In this document: positions 10,433 to 24,344 of the stretch, piece by piece
Layout of the letters: the number at the start of each line of letters is the position of its first letter
Numbering within the stretch: the stretch's first letter is position 1
Source: Hyperoodon ampullatus
Taxonomy: Eukaryota > Chordata > Mammalia > Artiodactyla > Ziphiidae
Direction: 5' to 3'
DNA length: 64,000 bases
Assembly (NCBI GenBank): GCA_949752795.1
Contig: CATKHW010000061.1
Span: forward strand, 2,232,001 to 2,296,000
Program-made: the position numbers and the translations under genes
Notes under the pieces: model-generated
Database searches by the model: none
The model's input: the letters and a program-made list of their open reading frames with translations, nothing else
What the model was told of the DNA's origin: nothing

Positions 10433-12171
10433 TTCCTTCAGGGTCTCTGATGAAAGCTGGAATGACCCTATCTACAACGACAGCTGGATGTGGCATAAGG
10501 AGGGACACTTGGGACTGAGACGATTGGTGAGATTGGTTGAGCAAATGCAGACCCTTTAAAGCAATAATGCATGGCACCCATTCCATGGGTCCGAACTCTC
10601 CAGGTTGAAGGGAATATTACTACAGCTATAACATGTGCGGGAAACCTAGAGAACGGACACACTGTGAATACGAAAGGATTCTAAAACTCAACGCATAGTC
10701 CCTCTCCTGGTGCTCCGGTTTGACTTTCCGTCTGCTTTACTATCAACCTCCCAACTTGGAGAGACAGCCCCTTTAACCTCTTGGTTCGCACAGGTTGCCA
10801 ATTTGGCAGAGGATGAAAGGGAAGAGGGAGAACCAATGAGAGAGTAGCTGTTAGGCATTTGGACGGGCACATATCACTGTAATTTCCCAGCAGGAAGAAG
10901 AATTAACCAAATTCTCAGCCACCCACCGGGAACCAGTATAGGTCCTGAACCAAAATTTTGGACTTGCGGTCAGCTCACCAAAAACGAGTTGAAAAATGGA
11001 GCTCAGGGGCACAGCAATTCACAATCTGGCCGAGTAATAAAGGACAACTATCGTCCAAAAATCTGTTGGGGGAAGGCAACGAGGCGGACTTGAAAGCGAG
11101 GCAGAATAGCAGGAAACAGATTTCAAGAGGTACGTTGGAATCGCCTTTAAAGCACAGGAAGAGGGGCACAACTTCGACAATGATGCACTTGGCCAAAAAG
11201 GGCGTATGCGTTTTCTCCTGAATATATTCAGGAGAAAACGCATACGCCCTTTTTGGCCAAGCAAGCAAGCGGGCAATGCAAATCTGCACTACAAAGAAGT
11301 ATCACTTCCCACCGGTCAAAAGGGACATCCACAAAATGTGTAAGAACAAGAAAGGCAAGACAGGCCCTGGAGAACAGGGAGCCTTGTTATGCTGATGGGC
11401 GGGATGTAAATTGCCAACTGCCTCTCTGGAGGAGTGCATTCTGTTCCCTAAAGCAAGTAAAGAACAGAGCTACAGAGCCAAGGGCACTACCAGTCTAGGG
11501 AATATACCTTGGGAAAACTGAAAATCAATAAGACAGAGCCACCCCAAAATTTAGGGCTGCACTGCATACAAGGGCCTCAACTTGGATACACCTTAAGTAT
11601 CCCAGAAAATATAAACATGGTTCAAAAAATTGTGGTACTTACGTACGATGGAATATCCCTCAGCCATGAAATCAATGTCATAAGACCAGTAGCAGCAAAA
11701 TGGGTGGATTCAGGTACGATGATTCTAAGTGAAATAAGTCACACAGAAAAAGAAACTTATCATAAGATATCACTTATGAAGATCCTGTAAACATGGCTAC
11801 ACTTGAACTGAGTTAGGAAAGAGAACAGTGTCTCACATTTAGAAAACACTCTTATACCTGCTTAAGGGGGAAGGAGAGGTGGGGTGATGCATAAAACCAG
11901 AGTTTGATATAAGCACAGGTACCGTTCCAAAAACCAACTATGGAATAGACAAGACCTACACCGTCTTCAGCGAAAGGGACTCAAAACCCCATATTTCCCG
12001 CAGAGGAAAATATCTGACTAGTAAGAATCTTAAAACCTATGTATTGATATGTCTCCGTAAGGGAATCAAGTGTGTCTAGACTGGCATAAACATGGCAGCG
12101 AGAATCAGCTCAAACCCACTATAAAAAGGAATTTCAAAAACAAAACAAAAAAACTGGGAAATTCTTTACAA
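10433..12171 (+). repeat. Satellite unit 7 (partner of unit 12)
   Basis: Shares ggttgagc, aaaggattc, tttcccagc, acaatctgg, ctaaagcaag, caagggcctc and cgtcttcagc with unit 12, with no difference noticed. Palindrome 11188-11261 is perfect. Confidence 0.95.
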
Positions 12172-13910
12172 TTCCTTCAGGGTCTCTGATGAAAGCTGGA
12201 ATGACCCTATCTACAACGACAGCTGGATGTGGCATAAGGAGGGACACTTGGGACTGAGACGATTGGTGAGATTGGTTGAGCAAATGCAGACCCTTTAAAG
12301 CAATAATGCATGGCACCCATTCCATGGGTCCGAACTCTCCAGGTTGAAGGGAATATTACTACAGCTATAACATGTGCGGGAAACCTAGAGAACGGACACA
12401 CTGTGAATACGAAAGGATTCTAAAACTCAACGCATAGTCCCTCTCCTGGTGCTCCGGTTTGACTTTCCGTCTGCTTTACTATCAACATCCCAACTTGGAG
12501 AGACAGCCCCTTTAACCTCTTGGTTCGCACAGGTTGCCAATTTGGCAGAGGATGAAAGGGAAGAGGGAGAACCAATGAGAGAGTAGCTGTTAGGCATTTG
12601 GACGGGCACATATCACTGTAATTTCCCGGCAGGAAGAAGAATTAACCAAAGTCTCAGCCACCCACCGGGAACCAGTATAGGTCCTGAACCAAAATTTTGG
12701 ACTTGCGGTCAGCTCACCAAAAACGAGTTGAAAAAAGGAGCTCAGGGGCACAGCAATTCACAATCTGGCCGAGTAATAAAGGACAACTATCGTCCAAAAA
12801 TCTGTTGGGGGAAGGCAACGAGGCGGACTTGAAAGCGAGGCAGAATAGCAGGAAACAGATTTCAAGAGGTACGTTGGAATCGCCTTTAAAGCACAGGAAG
12901 AGGGGCACAACTTTGACAATGATGCACTTGGCCAAAAAGGGCGTATGCGTTTTCTCCTGAATATATTCAGGAGAAAACGCATACGCCCTTTTTGGCCAAG
13001 CAAGCAAGCGGGCAATGCAAATCTGCACTACAAAGAAGTATCACTTCCCACCGGTCAAAAGGGACATCCACAAAATGTGTAAGAACAAGAAAGGCAAGAC
13101 AGGCCCTGGAGAACAGGGAGCCTTGTTATGCTGATGGGCGGGATGTAAATTGCCAACTGCCTCTCTGGAGGAGTGCATTCTGTTCCCTAAAACAAGTAAA
13201 GAACAGAGCTACAGAGCCAAGGGCACTACCAGTCTAGGGAATATACCTTGGGAAAACTGAAAATCAATAAGACAGAGCCACCCCAAAATTTAGGGCTGCA
13301 CTGCATACAAGGACCTCAACTTGGATACACCTTAAGTATCCCAGAAAATATAAACATGGTTCAAAAAATTGTGGTACTTACGTACGATGGAATATCCCTC
13401 AGCCATGAAATCAATGTCATAAGACCAGTAGCAGCAAAATGGGTGGATTCTGGTACGATGATTCTAAGTGAAATAAGTCACACAGAAAAAGAAACTTATC
13501 ATAAGATATCACTTATGAAGATCCTGTAAACATGGCTACACTTAAACTGAGTTAGGAAAGAGAACAGTGTCTCACATTTAGAAAACACTCTTATACCTGC
13601 TTAAGGGGGAAGGAGAGGTGGGGTGATGCATAAAACCAGAGTTTGATATAAGCACAGGTACCGTTCCAAAAACCAACTATGGAATAGACAAGACCTACAC
13701 TGTCTTCAGCGAAAGGGACTCAAAACCCCATATTTCCCGCAGAGGAAAATATCTGACTAGTAAGAATCTTAAAACCTATGTATTGATATGTCTCCGTAAG
13801 GGAATCAAGTGTGTCTAGACTGGCATAAACATGGCAGCGAGAATCAGCTCAAACCCACTATAAAAAGGAATTTCAAAAACAAAACAAAAAAACTGGGAAA
13901 TTCTTTGCAA
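12172..13910 (+). repeat. Satellite unit 8 (left 315 bp match unit 13)
   Basis: The first 315 bases match unit 13 across the end of the duplicated block. From caacatccc (12487) onward it is distinct: accaaagtctc, aaaaaaggagc, aactttgac, ggattctgg, cttaaactg, cactgtcttc. Palindrome 12927-13000 is perfect. The second copy of the duplicated block starts near 13740. Confidence 0.95.
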
Positions 13911-15649
13911 TTCCTTCAGGGTCTCTGATGAAAGCTGGAATGACCCTATCTACAACGACAGCTGGATGTGGCATAAGGAGGGACACTTGGGACTGAGACG
14001 ATTGGTGAGATTGGGTGAGCAAATGCAGACCCTTTAAAGCAATAATGCATGGCACCCATTCCATGGGTCCGAACTCTCCAGGATGAAGGGAATATTACTA
14101 CAGCTATAACATGTGCGGGAAACCTAGAGAACGGACACACTGTGAATACGAAAGGTTTCTAAAACTCAACGCATAGTCCCTCTCCTGGTGCTCCGGTTTG
14201 ACTTTCCGTCTGCTTTACTATCAACCTCCCAACTTGGAGAGACAGCCCCTTTAACCTCTTGGTTCGCACAGGTTGCCAATTTGGCAGAGGATGAAAGGGA
14301 AGAGGGAGAACCAATGAGAGAGTAGCTGTTAGGCATTTGGACGGGCACATATCACTGTAATTTCCCGGCAGGAAGAAGAATTAACCAAATTCTCAGCCAC
14401 CCACCGGGAACCAGTATAGGTCCTGAACCAAAATTTTGGACTTGCGGTCAGCTCACCAAAAACGAGTTGAAAAACGGAGCTCAGGGGCACAGCAATTCAC
14501 AATCTGGCCGAGTAATAAAGGACAACTATCGTCCAAAAATCTGTTGAGGGAAGGCAACGAGGCGGACTTGAAAGTGAGGCAGAATAGCAGGAAACAGATT
14601 TCAAGAGGTACGTTGGAATCGCCTTTAAAGCACAGGAAGAGGGGCACAACTTCGACAATGATGCACTTGGCCAAAAAGGGCGTATGCGTTTTCTCCTGAA
14701 TATATTCAGGAGAAAACGCATACGCCCTTTTTGGCCAAGCAAGCAAGCGGGCAATGCAAATCTGCACTACAAAGAAGTATCACTTCCCACCGGTCAAAAG
14801 GGACATCCACAAAATGTGTAAGAACAAGAAAGGCAAGACAGGCCCTGGAGAACAGGGAGCCTTGTTATGCTGATGGGCGGGATGTAAATTGCCAACTGCC
14901 TCTCTGGAGGAGTGCATTCTGTTCCCTAAAACAAGTAAAGAACAGAGCTACAGAGCCTAGGGCACTACCAGTCTAGGGAATATACCTTGGGAAAACTGAA
15001 AATCTATAAGACAGAGCCACCCCAAAATTTAGGGCTGCACTGCATACAAGGACCTCAACTTGGATACACCTTAAGTATCCCAGAAAATATAAACATGGTT
15101 CAAAAAATTGTGGTACTTACGTACGATGGAATATCCCTCAGCCATGAAATCAATGTCATAAGACCAGTAGCAGCAAAATGGGTGGATTCAGGTACGATGA
15201 TTCTAAGTGAAATAAGTCACACAGAAAAAGAAACTTATCATAAGATATCACTTATGAAGATCCTGTAAACATGGCTACACTTGAACTGAGTTAGGAAAGA
15301 GAACAGTGTCTCACATTTAGAAAACACTCTTATACCTGCTTAAGGGGGAAGGAGAGGTGGGGTGATGCATAAAACCAGAGTTTGATATAAGCACAGGTAC
15401 CGTTCCAAAAACCAACTATGGAATAGACAAGACCTACACCGTCCTCAGCGAAAGGGACTCAAAACCCCATATTTCACGCAGAGGAAAATATCTGACTAGT
15501 AAGAATCTTAAAACCTATGTATTGATATGTCTCCGTAAGGGAATCAAGTGTGTCTAGACTGGCATAAACATGGCAGCGAGAATCAGCTCAAACCCACTAT
15601 AAAAAGGAATTTCAAAAACAAAACAAAAAAACTGGGAAATTCTTTACAA
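13911..15649 (+). repeat. Satellite unit 9 (copy of unit 4)
   Basis: Same variant set as unit 4 at an offset of exactly 8,695 bp, except for one base in the ORF2-like part (near 14894). Palindrome 14666-14739 is perfect. Confidence 0.95.
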
Positions 15650-17388
15650 TTCCTTCAGGGTCTCTGATGAAAGCTGGAATGACCCTATCTACAACGACAG
15701 CTGGATGTGGCATAAGGAGGGACACTTGGGACTGAGACGATTGGTGAGATTGGGTGAGCAAATGCAGACCCTTTAAAGCAATAATGCATGGCACCCATTC
15801 CATGGGTCCGAACTCTCCAGGTTGAAGGGAATATTACTACAGCTATAACATGTGCGGGAAACCTAGAGAACGGACACACTGTGAATACGAAAGGTTTCTA
15901 AAACTCAACGCATAGTCCCTCTCCTGGTGCTCCGGTTTGACTTTCCGTCTGCTTTACTATCAACCTCCCAACTTGGAGAGACAGCCCCTTTAACCTCTTG
16001 GTTCGCACAGGTTGCCAATTTGGCAGAGGATGAAAGGGAAGAGGGAGAACCAATGAGAGAGTAGCTGTTAGGCATTTGGACGGGCACATATCACTGTAAT
16101 TTCCCGGCAGGAAGAAGAATTAACCAAATTCTCAGCCACCCACCGGGAACCAGTATAGGTCCTGAACCAAAATTTTGGACTTGCGGTCAGCTCACCAAAA
16201 ACGAGTTGAAAAATGGAGCTCAGGGGCACAGCAATTCACAAACTGGCCGAGTAATAAAGGACAACTATCGTCCAAAAATCTGTTGGGGGAAGGCAACGAG
16301 GCGGACTTGAAAGTGAGGCAGAATAGCAGGAAACAGATTTCAAGAGGTACGTTGGAATCGCCTTTAAAGCACAGGAAGAGGGGCACAACTTCGACAATGA
16401 TGCACTTGGCCAAAAAGGGCGTATGCGTTTTCTCCTGAATATATTCAGGAGAAAACGCATACGCCCTTTTTGGCCAAGCAAGCAAGCGGGCAATGCAAAC
16501 CTGCACTACAAAGAAGTATCACTTCCCACCGGTCAAAAGGGACATCCACAAAATGTGTAAGAACAAGAAAGGCAAGACAGGCCCTGGAGAACAGGGAGCC
16601 TTGTTATGCTGATGGGCGGGATGTAAATTGCCAACTGCCTCTCTGGAGGAGTGCATTCTGTTCCCTAAAACAAGTAAAGAACAGAGCTACAGAGCCAAGG
16701 GCACTACCAGTCTAGGGAATATACCTTGGGAAAACTGAAAATCAATAAGACAGAGCCACCCCAAAATTTAGGGCTGCACTGCATACAAGGACCTCAACTT
16801 GGATACACCTTAAGTATCCCAGAAAATATAAACATGGTTCAAAAAATTGTGGTACTTACGTACGATGGAATATCCCTCAGCCATGAAATCAATGTCATAA
16901 GACCAGTAGCAGCCAAATGGGTGGATTCAGGTACGATGATTCTAAGTGAAATAAGTCACACAGAAAAAGAAACTTATCATAAGATATCACTTATGAAGAT
17001 CCTGTAAACATGGCTACACTTGAACTGAGTTAGGAAAGAGAACAGTGTCTCACATTTAGAAAACACTCTTATACCTGCTTAAGGGGGAAGGAGAGGTGGG
17101 GTGATGCATAAAACCAGAGTTTGATATAAGCACAGGTACCGTTCCAAAAACCAACTATGGAATAGACAAGACCTACACCGTCCTCAGCGAAAGGGACTCA
17201 AAACACCATATTTCCCGCAGAGGAAAATATCTGACTAGTAAGAATCTTAAAACCTATGTATTGATATGTCTCCGTAAGGGAATCAAGTGTGTCTAGACTG
17301 GCATAAACATGGCAGCGAGAATCAGCTCAAACCCACTATAAAAAGGAATTTCAAAAACAAAACAAAAAAACTGGGAAATTCTTTACAA
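15650..17388 (+). repeat. Satellite unit 10 (copy of unit 5)
   Basis: Appears base-for-base the same as unit 5, including tgttgggggaagg, caaacctgc and aaaacaccat. Palindrome 16405-16478 is perfect. Confidence 0.95.
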
Positions 17389-19127
17389 TTCCTTCAGGGT
17401 CTCTGATGAAAGCTGGAATGACCCTATCTGCAACGACAGCTGGATGTGGCATAAGGAGGGACACTTGGGACTGAGACGATTGGTGAGATTGGGTGAGCAA
17501 ATGCAGACCCTTTAAAGCAATAATGCATGGCACCCATTCCATGGGTCCGAACTCTCCAGGTTGAAGGGAATATTACTACAGCTATAACATGTGCGGGAAA
17601 CCTAGAGAACGGACACACTGTGAATACGAAAGGTTTCTAAAACTCAACGCATAGTCCCTCTCCTGGTGCTCTAGTTTGACTTTCCGTCTGCTTTACTATC
17701 AACCTCCCAACTTGGAGAGACAGACCCTTTAACCTCTTGGTTCGCACAGGATGCCAATTTGGCAGAGGATGAAAGGGAAGAGGGAGAACCTATGAGAGAG
17801 TAGCTGTTAGGCATTTGGACGGGCACATATCACTGTAATTTCCCGGCAGGAAGAAGAATTAACCAAATTCTCAGCCACCCACCGGGAACCAGTATAGGTC
17901 CTGAACCAAAATTTTGGACTTGCGGTCAGCTCACCAAAAACGAGTTGAAAAATGGAGCTCAGGGGCACAGCAATTCACAAACTGGCCGAGTAATAAAGGA
18001 CAACTATCGTCCAAAAATATGTTGAGGGAAGGCAACGAGGCGGACTTGAAAGCGAGGCAGAATAGCAGGAAACAGATTTCAAGAGGTATGTTGGAATCAC
18101 CTTTAAAGCACAGGAAGAGGGGCACAACTTCGACAATGATGCACTTGGCCAAAAAGGGCGTATGCGTTTTCTCCTGAATATATTCAGGAGAAAACGCATA
18201 CGCCCTTTTTGGCCAAGCAAGCAAGCGGGCAATGCAAATCTGCACTACAAAGAAGTAACACTTCCCACCGGTCAAAAGGGACATCCACAAAATGTGTAAG
18301 AACAAGAAAGGCAAGACAGGCCCTGGAGAACAGGGAGCCTTGTTATGCTGATGGGCGGGATGTAAATTGCCAACTGCCTCTCTGGAGGAGTGTATTCTGT
18401 TCCCTAAAACAAGTAAAGAACAGAGCTACAGAGCCAAGGGCACTACCAGTCTAGGGAATATACCTTGGGAAAACTGAAAATCAATAAGACAGAGCCACCC
18501 CAAAATTTAGGGCTGCACTGCATACAAGGACCTCAACTTGGATACACCTTAAGTATCCCAGAAAATATAAACATGGTTCAAAAAATTGTGGTACTTACGT
18601 ACGATGGAATATCCCTCAGCCATGAAATCAATGTCATAAGACCAGTAGCAGCAAAATGGGTGGATTCAGGTACGATGATTCTAAGTGAAATAAGTCACAC
18701 AGAAAAAGAAACTTATCATAAGATATCACTTATGAAGATCCTGTAAACATGGCTACACTTGAACTGAGTTAGGAAAGAGAACAGTGTCTCACATTTAGAA
18801 AACACTCTTATACCTGCTTAAGGGGGAAGGAGAGGTGGGGTGATGCATAAAACCAGAGTTTGATATAAGCACAGGTACCGTTCCAAAAACCAACTATGGA
18901 ATAGACAAGACCTACACCGTCCTCAGCGAAAGGGACTCAAAACCCCATATTTCCCGCAGAGGAAAATATCTGACTAGTAAGAATCTTAAAACCTATGTAT
19001 TGATATGTCTCCATAAGGGAATCAAGTGTGTCTAGACTGGCATAAACATGGCAGCGAGAATCAGCTCAAACCCACTATAAAAAGGAATTTCAAAAACAAG
19101 ACAAAAAAACTGGGAAATTCTTTACAA
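17389..19127 (+). repeat. Satellite unit 11 (copy of unit 6)
   Basis: Carries the whole private variant set of unit 6; the only difference seen is at about 17903. Palindrome 18144-18217 is perfect. Confidence 0.95.
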
Positions 19128-20866
19128 TTCCTTCAGGGTCTCTGATGAAAGCTGGAATGACCCTATCTACAACGACAGCTGGATGTGGCATAAGGAGGGA
19201 CACTTGGGACTGAGACGATTGGTGAGATTGGTTGAGCAAATGCAGACCCTTTAAAGCAATAATGCATGGCACCCATTCCATGGGTCCGAACTCTCCAGGT
19301 TGAAGGGAATATTACTACAGCTATAACATGTGCGGGAAACCTAGAGAACGGACACACTGTGAATACGAAAGGATTCTAAAACTCAACGCATAGTCCCTCT
19401 CCTGGTGCTCCGGTTTGACTTTCCGTCTGCTTTACTATCAACCTCCCAACTTGGAGAGACAGCCCCTTTAACCTCTTGGTTCGCACAGGTTGCCAATTTG
19501 GCAGAGGATGAAAGGGAAGAGGGAGAACCAATGAGAGAGTAGCTGTTAGGCATTTGGACGGGCACATATCACTGTAATTTCCCAGCAGGAAGAAGAATTA
19601 ACCAAATTCTCAGCCACCCACCGGGAACCAGTATAGGTCCTGAACCAAAATTTTGGACTTGCGGTCAGCTCACCAAAAACGAGTTGAAAAATGGAGCTCA
19701 GGGGCACAGCAATTCACAATCTGGCCGAGTAATAAAGGACAACTATCGTCCAAAAATCTGTTGGGGGAAGGCAACGAGGCGGACTTGAAAGCGAGGCAGA
19801 ATAGCAGGAAACAGATTTCAAGAGGTACGTTGGAATCGCCTTTAAAGCACAGGAAGAGGGGCACAACTTCGACAATGATGCACTTGGCCAAAAAGGGCGT
19901 ATGCGTTTTCTCCTGAATATATTCAGGAGAAAACGCATACGCCCTTTTTGGCCAAGCAAGCAAGCGGGCAATGCAAATCTGCACTACAAAGAAGTATCAC
20001 TTCCCACCGGTCAAAAGGGACATCCACAAAATGTGTAAGAACAAGAAAGGCAAGACAGGCCCTGGAGAACAGGGAGCCTTGTTATGCTGATGGGCGGGAT
20101 GTAAATTGCCAACTGCCTCTCTGGAGGAGTGCATTCTGTTCCCTAAAGCAAGTAAAGAACAGAGCTACAGAGCCAAGGGCACTACCAGTCTAGGGAATAT
20201 ACCTTGGGAAAACTGAAAATCAATAAGACAGAGCCACCCCAAAATTTAGGGCTGCACTGCATACAAGGGCCTCAACTTGGATACACCTTAAGTATCCCAG
20301 AAAATATAAACATGGTTCAAAAAATTGTGGTACTTACGTACGATGGAATATCCCTCAGCCATGAAATCAATGTCATAAGACCAGTAGCAGCAAAATGGGT
20401 GGATTCAGGTACGATGATTCTAAGTGAAATAAGTCACACAGAAAAAGAAACTTATCATAAGATATCACTTATGAAGATCCTGTAAACATGGCTACACTTG
20501 AACTGAGTTAGGAAAGAGAACAGTGTCTCACATTTAGAAAACACTCTTATACCTGCTTAAGGGGGAAGGAGAGGTGGGGTGATGCATAAAACCAGAGTTT
20601 GATATAAGCACAGGTACCGTTCCAAAAACCAACTATGGAATAGACAAGACCTACACCGTCTTCAGCGAAAGGGACTCAAAACCCCATATTTCCCGCAGAG
20701 GAAAATATCTGACTAGTAAGAATCTTAAAACCTATGTATTGATATGTCTCCGTAAGGGAATCAAGTGTGTCTAGACTGGCATAAACATGGCAGCGAGAAT
20801 CAGCTCAAACCCACTATAAAAAGGAATTTCAAAAACAAAACAAAAAAACTGGGAAATTCTTTACAA
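19128..20866 (+). repeat. Satellite unit 12 (copy of unit 7)
   Basis: Carries the unit 7 variants ggttgagc, aaaggattc, tttcccagc and ctaaagcaag. Palindrome 19883-19956 is perfect. Confidence 0.95.
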
Positions 20867-22605
20867 TTCCTTCAGGGTCTCTGATGAAAGCTGGAATGAC
20901 CCTATCTACAACGACAGCTGGATGTGGCATAAGGAGGGACACTTGGGACTGAGACGATTGGTGAGATTGGTTGAGCAAATGCAGACCCTTTAAAGCAATA
21001 ATGCATGGCACCCATTCCATGGGTCCGAACTCTCCAGGTTGAAGGGAATATTACTACAGCTATAACATGTGCGGGAAACCTAGAGAACGGACACACTGTG
21101 AATACGAAAGGATTCTAAAACTCAACGCATAGTCCCTCTCCTGGTGCTCCGGTTTGACTTTCCGTCTGCTTTACTATCAACCTCCCAACTTGGAGAGACA
21201 GCCCCTTTAACCTCTTGGTTCGCACAGGTTGCCAATTTGGCAGAGGATGAAAGGGAAGAGGGAGAACCAATGAGAGAGTAGCTGTTAGGCATTTGGACGG
21301 GCACATATCACTGTAATTTCCCGGCAGGAAGAAGAATTAACCAAATTCTCAGCCACCCCCCGGGAACCAGTATAGGTCCTGAACCAAAATTTTGGACTTG
21401 CGGTCAGCTCACCAAAAACGAGTTGAAAAATGGAGCTCAGGGGCACAGCAATTCACAAACTGGCCGAGTAATAAAGGACAACTATCGTCCAAAAATCTGT
21501 TGAGGGAAGGCAACGAGGCGGACTTGAAAGCGAGGCAGAATAGCAGGAAACAGATTTCAAGAGGTACGTTGGAATCGCCTTTAAAGCACAGGAAGAGGGG
21601 CACAACTTCGACAATGATGCACTTGGCCAAAAAGGGCGTATGCGTTTTCTCCTGAATATATTCAGGAGAAAACGCATACGCCCTTTTTGGCCAAGCAAGC
21701 AAGCGGGCAATGCAAATCTGCACTACAAAGAAGTATCACTTCCCACCGGTCAAAAGGGACATCCACAAAATGTGTAAGAACAAGAAAGGCAAGACAGGCA
21801 CTGGAGAACAGGGAGCCTTGTTATGCTGATGGGCGGGATGTAAATTGCCAACTGCCTCTCTGGAGGAGTGCATTCTGTTCCCTAAAACAAGTAAAGAACA
21901 GAGCTACAGAGCCAAGGGCACTACCAGTCTAGGGAATATACCTTGGGAAAACTGAAAATCAATAAGACAGAGCCACCCCAAAATTTAGGGCTGCACTGCA
22001 TACAAGGACCTCAACTTGGATACACCTTAAGTATCCCAGAAAATATAAACATGGTTCAAAAACTTGTGGTACTTACGTACGATGGAATATCCCTCAGCCA
22101 TGAAATCAATGTCATAAGACCAGTAGCAGCAAAATGGGTGGAATCAGGTACGATGATTCTAAGTGAAATAAGTCACACAGAAAAAGAAACTTATCATAAG
22201 ATATCACTTATGAAGATCCTGTAAACATGGCTACACTTGAATTGAGTTAGGAAAGAGAACAGTGTCTCATATTTAGAAAACACTCTTATACCTGCTTAAG
22301 GGGGAAGGAGAGGTGGGGTGATGCATAAAACCAGAGTTTGATATAAGCACAGGTACCGTTCCAAAAACCAACTATGGAATAGACAAGACTTACACCGTCC
22401 TCAGCGAAAGGGACTCAAAACCCCATATTTCCCGCAGAGGAAAATATCTGACTAGTAAGAATCTTAAAACCTATGTATTGATATGTCTCCGTAAGGGAAT
22501 CAAGTGTGTCTAGACTGGCATAAACATGGCAGCGAGAATCAGCTCAAACCCACTATAAAAAGGAATTTCAAAAACAAAACAAAAAAACTGGGAAATTCTT
22601 TACAA
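20867..22605 (+). repeat. Satellite unit 13
   Basis: Its first 315 bases complete the duplicated block (to about 21181). The rest differs from unit 8: ccaccccccggg near 21355, acaggcactgg, aaaacttgtgg (start of a run shared by units 13-17), ggaatcagg, ttgaattgag, ctcatattt. Palindrome 21622-21695 is perfect. Confidence 0.95.
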
Positions 22606-24344
22606 TTCCTTCAGGGTCTCTGATGAAGGCTGGAATGACCCTATCTACAACGACAGCTGGATGTGGCATAAGGAGGGACACTTGGGACTGAGACGATTGG
22701 TGAGATTGGGTGAGCAAATGCAGACCCATTAAAGCAATAATGCATGGCACCCATTCCATGGGTCCGAACTCTCCAGGTTGAAGGGAATATTACTACAGCT
22801 ATAACATGTGCGGGAAACCTAGAGAACGGACACACTGTGAATACGAAAGGTTTCTAAAACTCAACGCATAGTCCCTCTCCTGGTGCTCCGGTTTGACTTT
22901 CCGTCTGCTTTACTATCAACCTCCCAACTTGGAGAGACAGCCCCTTTAACCTCTTGGTTCGCACAGGTTGCCAATTTGGCAGAGGATGAAAGGGAAGAGG
23001 GAGAACCAATGAGAGAGTAGCTGTTAGGCATTTGGACGGGCACATATCACTGTAATTTCCCGGCAGGAAGAAGAATTAACCAAATTCTCAGCCACCCACC
23101 GGGAACCAGTATAGGTCCTGAACCAAAATTTTGGACTTGCGGTCAGCTCACCAAAAACGAGTTGAAAAATGGAGCTCAGGGGCACAGCCATTCACAAACT
23201 GGCCGAGTAATAAAGGACAACTATCGTCCAAAAATCTGTTGAGGGAAGGCAACGAGGCGGACTTGAAAGCGAGGCAGAATAGCAGGAAACAGATTTCAAG
23301 AGGTACGTTGGAATCGCCTTTAAAGCACAGGAAGAGGGGCACAACTTCGACAATGATGCACTTGGCCAAAAAGGGCGTATGCGTTTTCTCCTGAATATAT
23401 TCAGGAGAAAACGCATACGCCCTTTTTGGCCAAGCAAGCAAGCGGGCAATGCAAACCTGCACTACAAAGAAGTATCACTTCCCACCGGTCAAAAGGGACA
23501 TCCACAAAATGTGTAAGAACAAGAAAGGCAAGACAGGCCCTGGAGAACAGGGAGCCTTGTTATGCTGATGGGCGGGATGTAAATTGCCAACTGCCTCTCT
23601 GGAGGAGTGCATTCTGTTCCCTAAAACAAGTAAAGAACAGAGCTACAGAGCCAAGGGCACTACCAGTCTAGGGAATATACCTTGGGAAAACTGAAAATCA
23701 ATAAGACAGAGCCACCCCAAAATTTAGGGCTGCACTGCATACAAGGACCTCAACTTGGATACACCTTAAGTATCCCAGAAAATATAAACATGGTTCAAAA
23801 ACTTGTGGTACTTACGTACGATGGAATATCCCTCAGCCATGAAATCAATGTCATAAGACCAGTAGCAGCAAAATGGGTGGATTCAGGTACGATGATTCTA
23901 AGTGAAATAAGTCACACAGAAAAAGAAACTTATCATAAGATATCACTTATGAAGATCCTGTAAACATGGCTACACTTGAACTGAGTTAGGAAAGAGAACA
24001 GTGTCTCACATTTAGAAAACACTCTTATACCTGCTTAAGGGGGAAGGAGAGGTGGGGTGATGCATAAAACCAGAGTTTGATATAAGCACAGGTACCGTTC
24101 CAAAAACCAACTATGGAATAGAGAAGACCTACACCGTCCTCAGTGAAAGGGACTCAAAACCCCATATTTCCCGCAGAGGAAAGTATCTGACTAGTAAGAA
24201 TCTTAAAACCTATGTATTGATATGTCTCCGTAAGGGAATCAAGTGTGTCTAGACTGGCATAAACATGGCAGCGAGAATCAGCTCAAACCCACTATAAAAA
24301 GGAATTTCAAAAACAAAACAAAAAAACTGGGAAATTCTTTACAA
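22606..24344 (+). repeat. Satellite unit 14
   Basis: Resembles unit 1 in cccattaaagc (near 22728) and cagccattc (near 23187). Also caaacctgc near 23453, aaaacttgtgg and agagaagacc. Palindrome 23361-23434 is perfect. Confidence 0.95.

Larger units (their letters stand above)
5045..12486 (+). repeat. Duplicated 7.4-kb block, copy A
   Basis: Reads the same as 13740-21181 at a fixed offset of 8,695 bp (five units). I noticed only two differing bases, near 6199 and 9208. Identity stops abruptly on both sides (5044/13739 and 12487/21182), after which the units differ at many sites. Confidence 0.9.
13740..21181 (+). repeat. Duplicated 7.4-kb block, copy B
   Basis: Second copy of 5045-12486. About 1,253 bp (12487-13739) separate the copies and do not match the corresponding 21182-22434. 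The pattern is therefore not a simple intact tandem duplication of one 8,695-bp segment. Confidence 0.9.
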
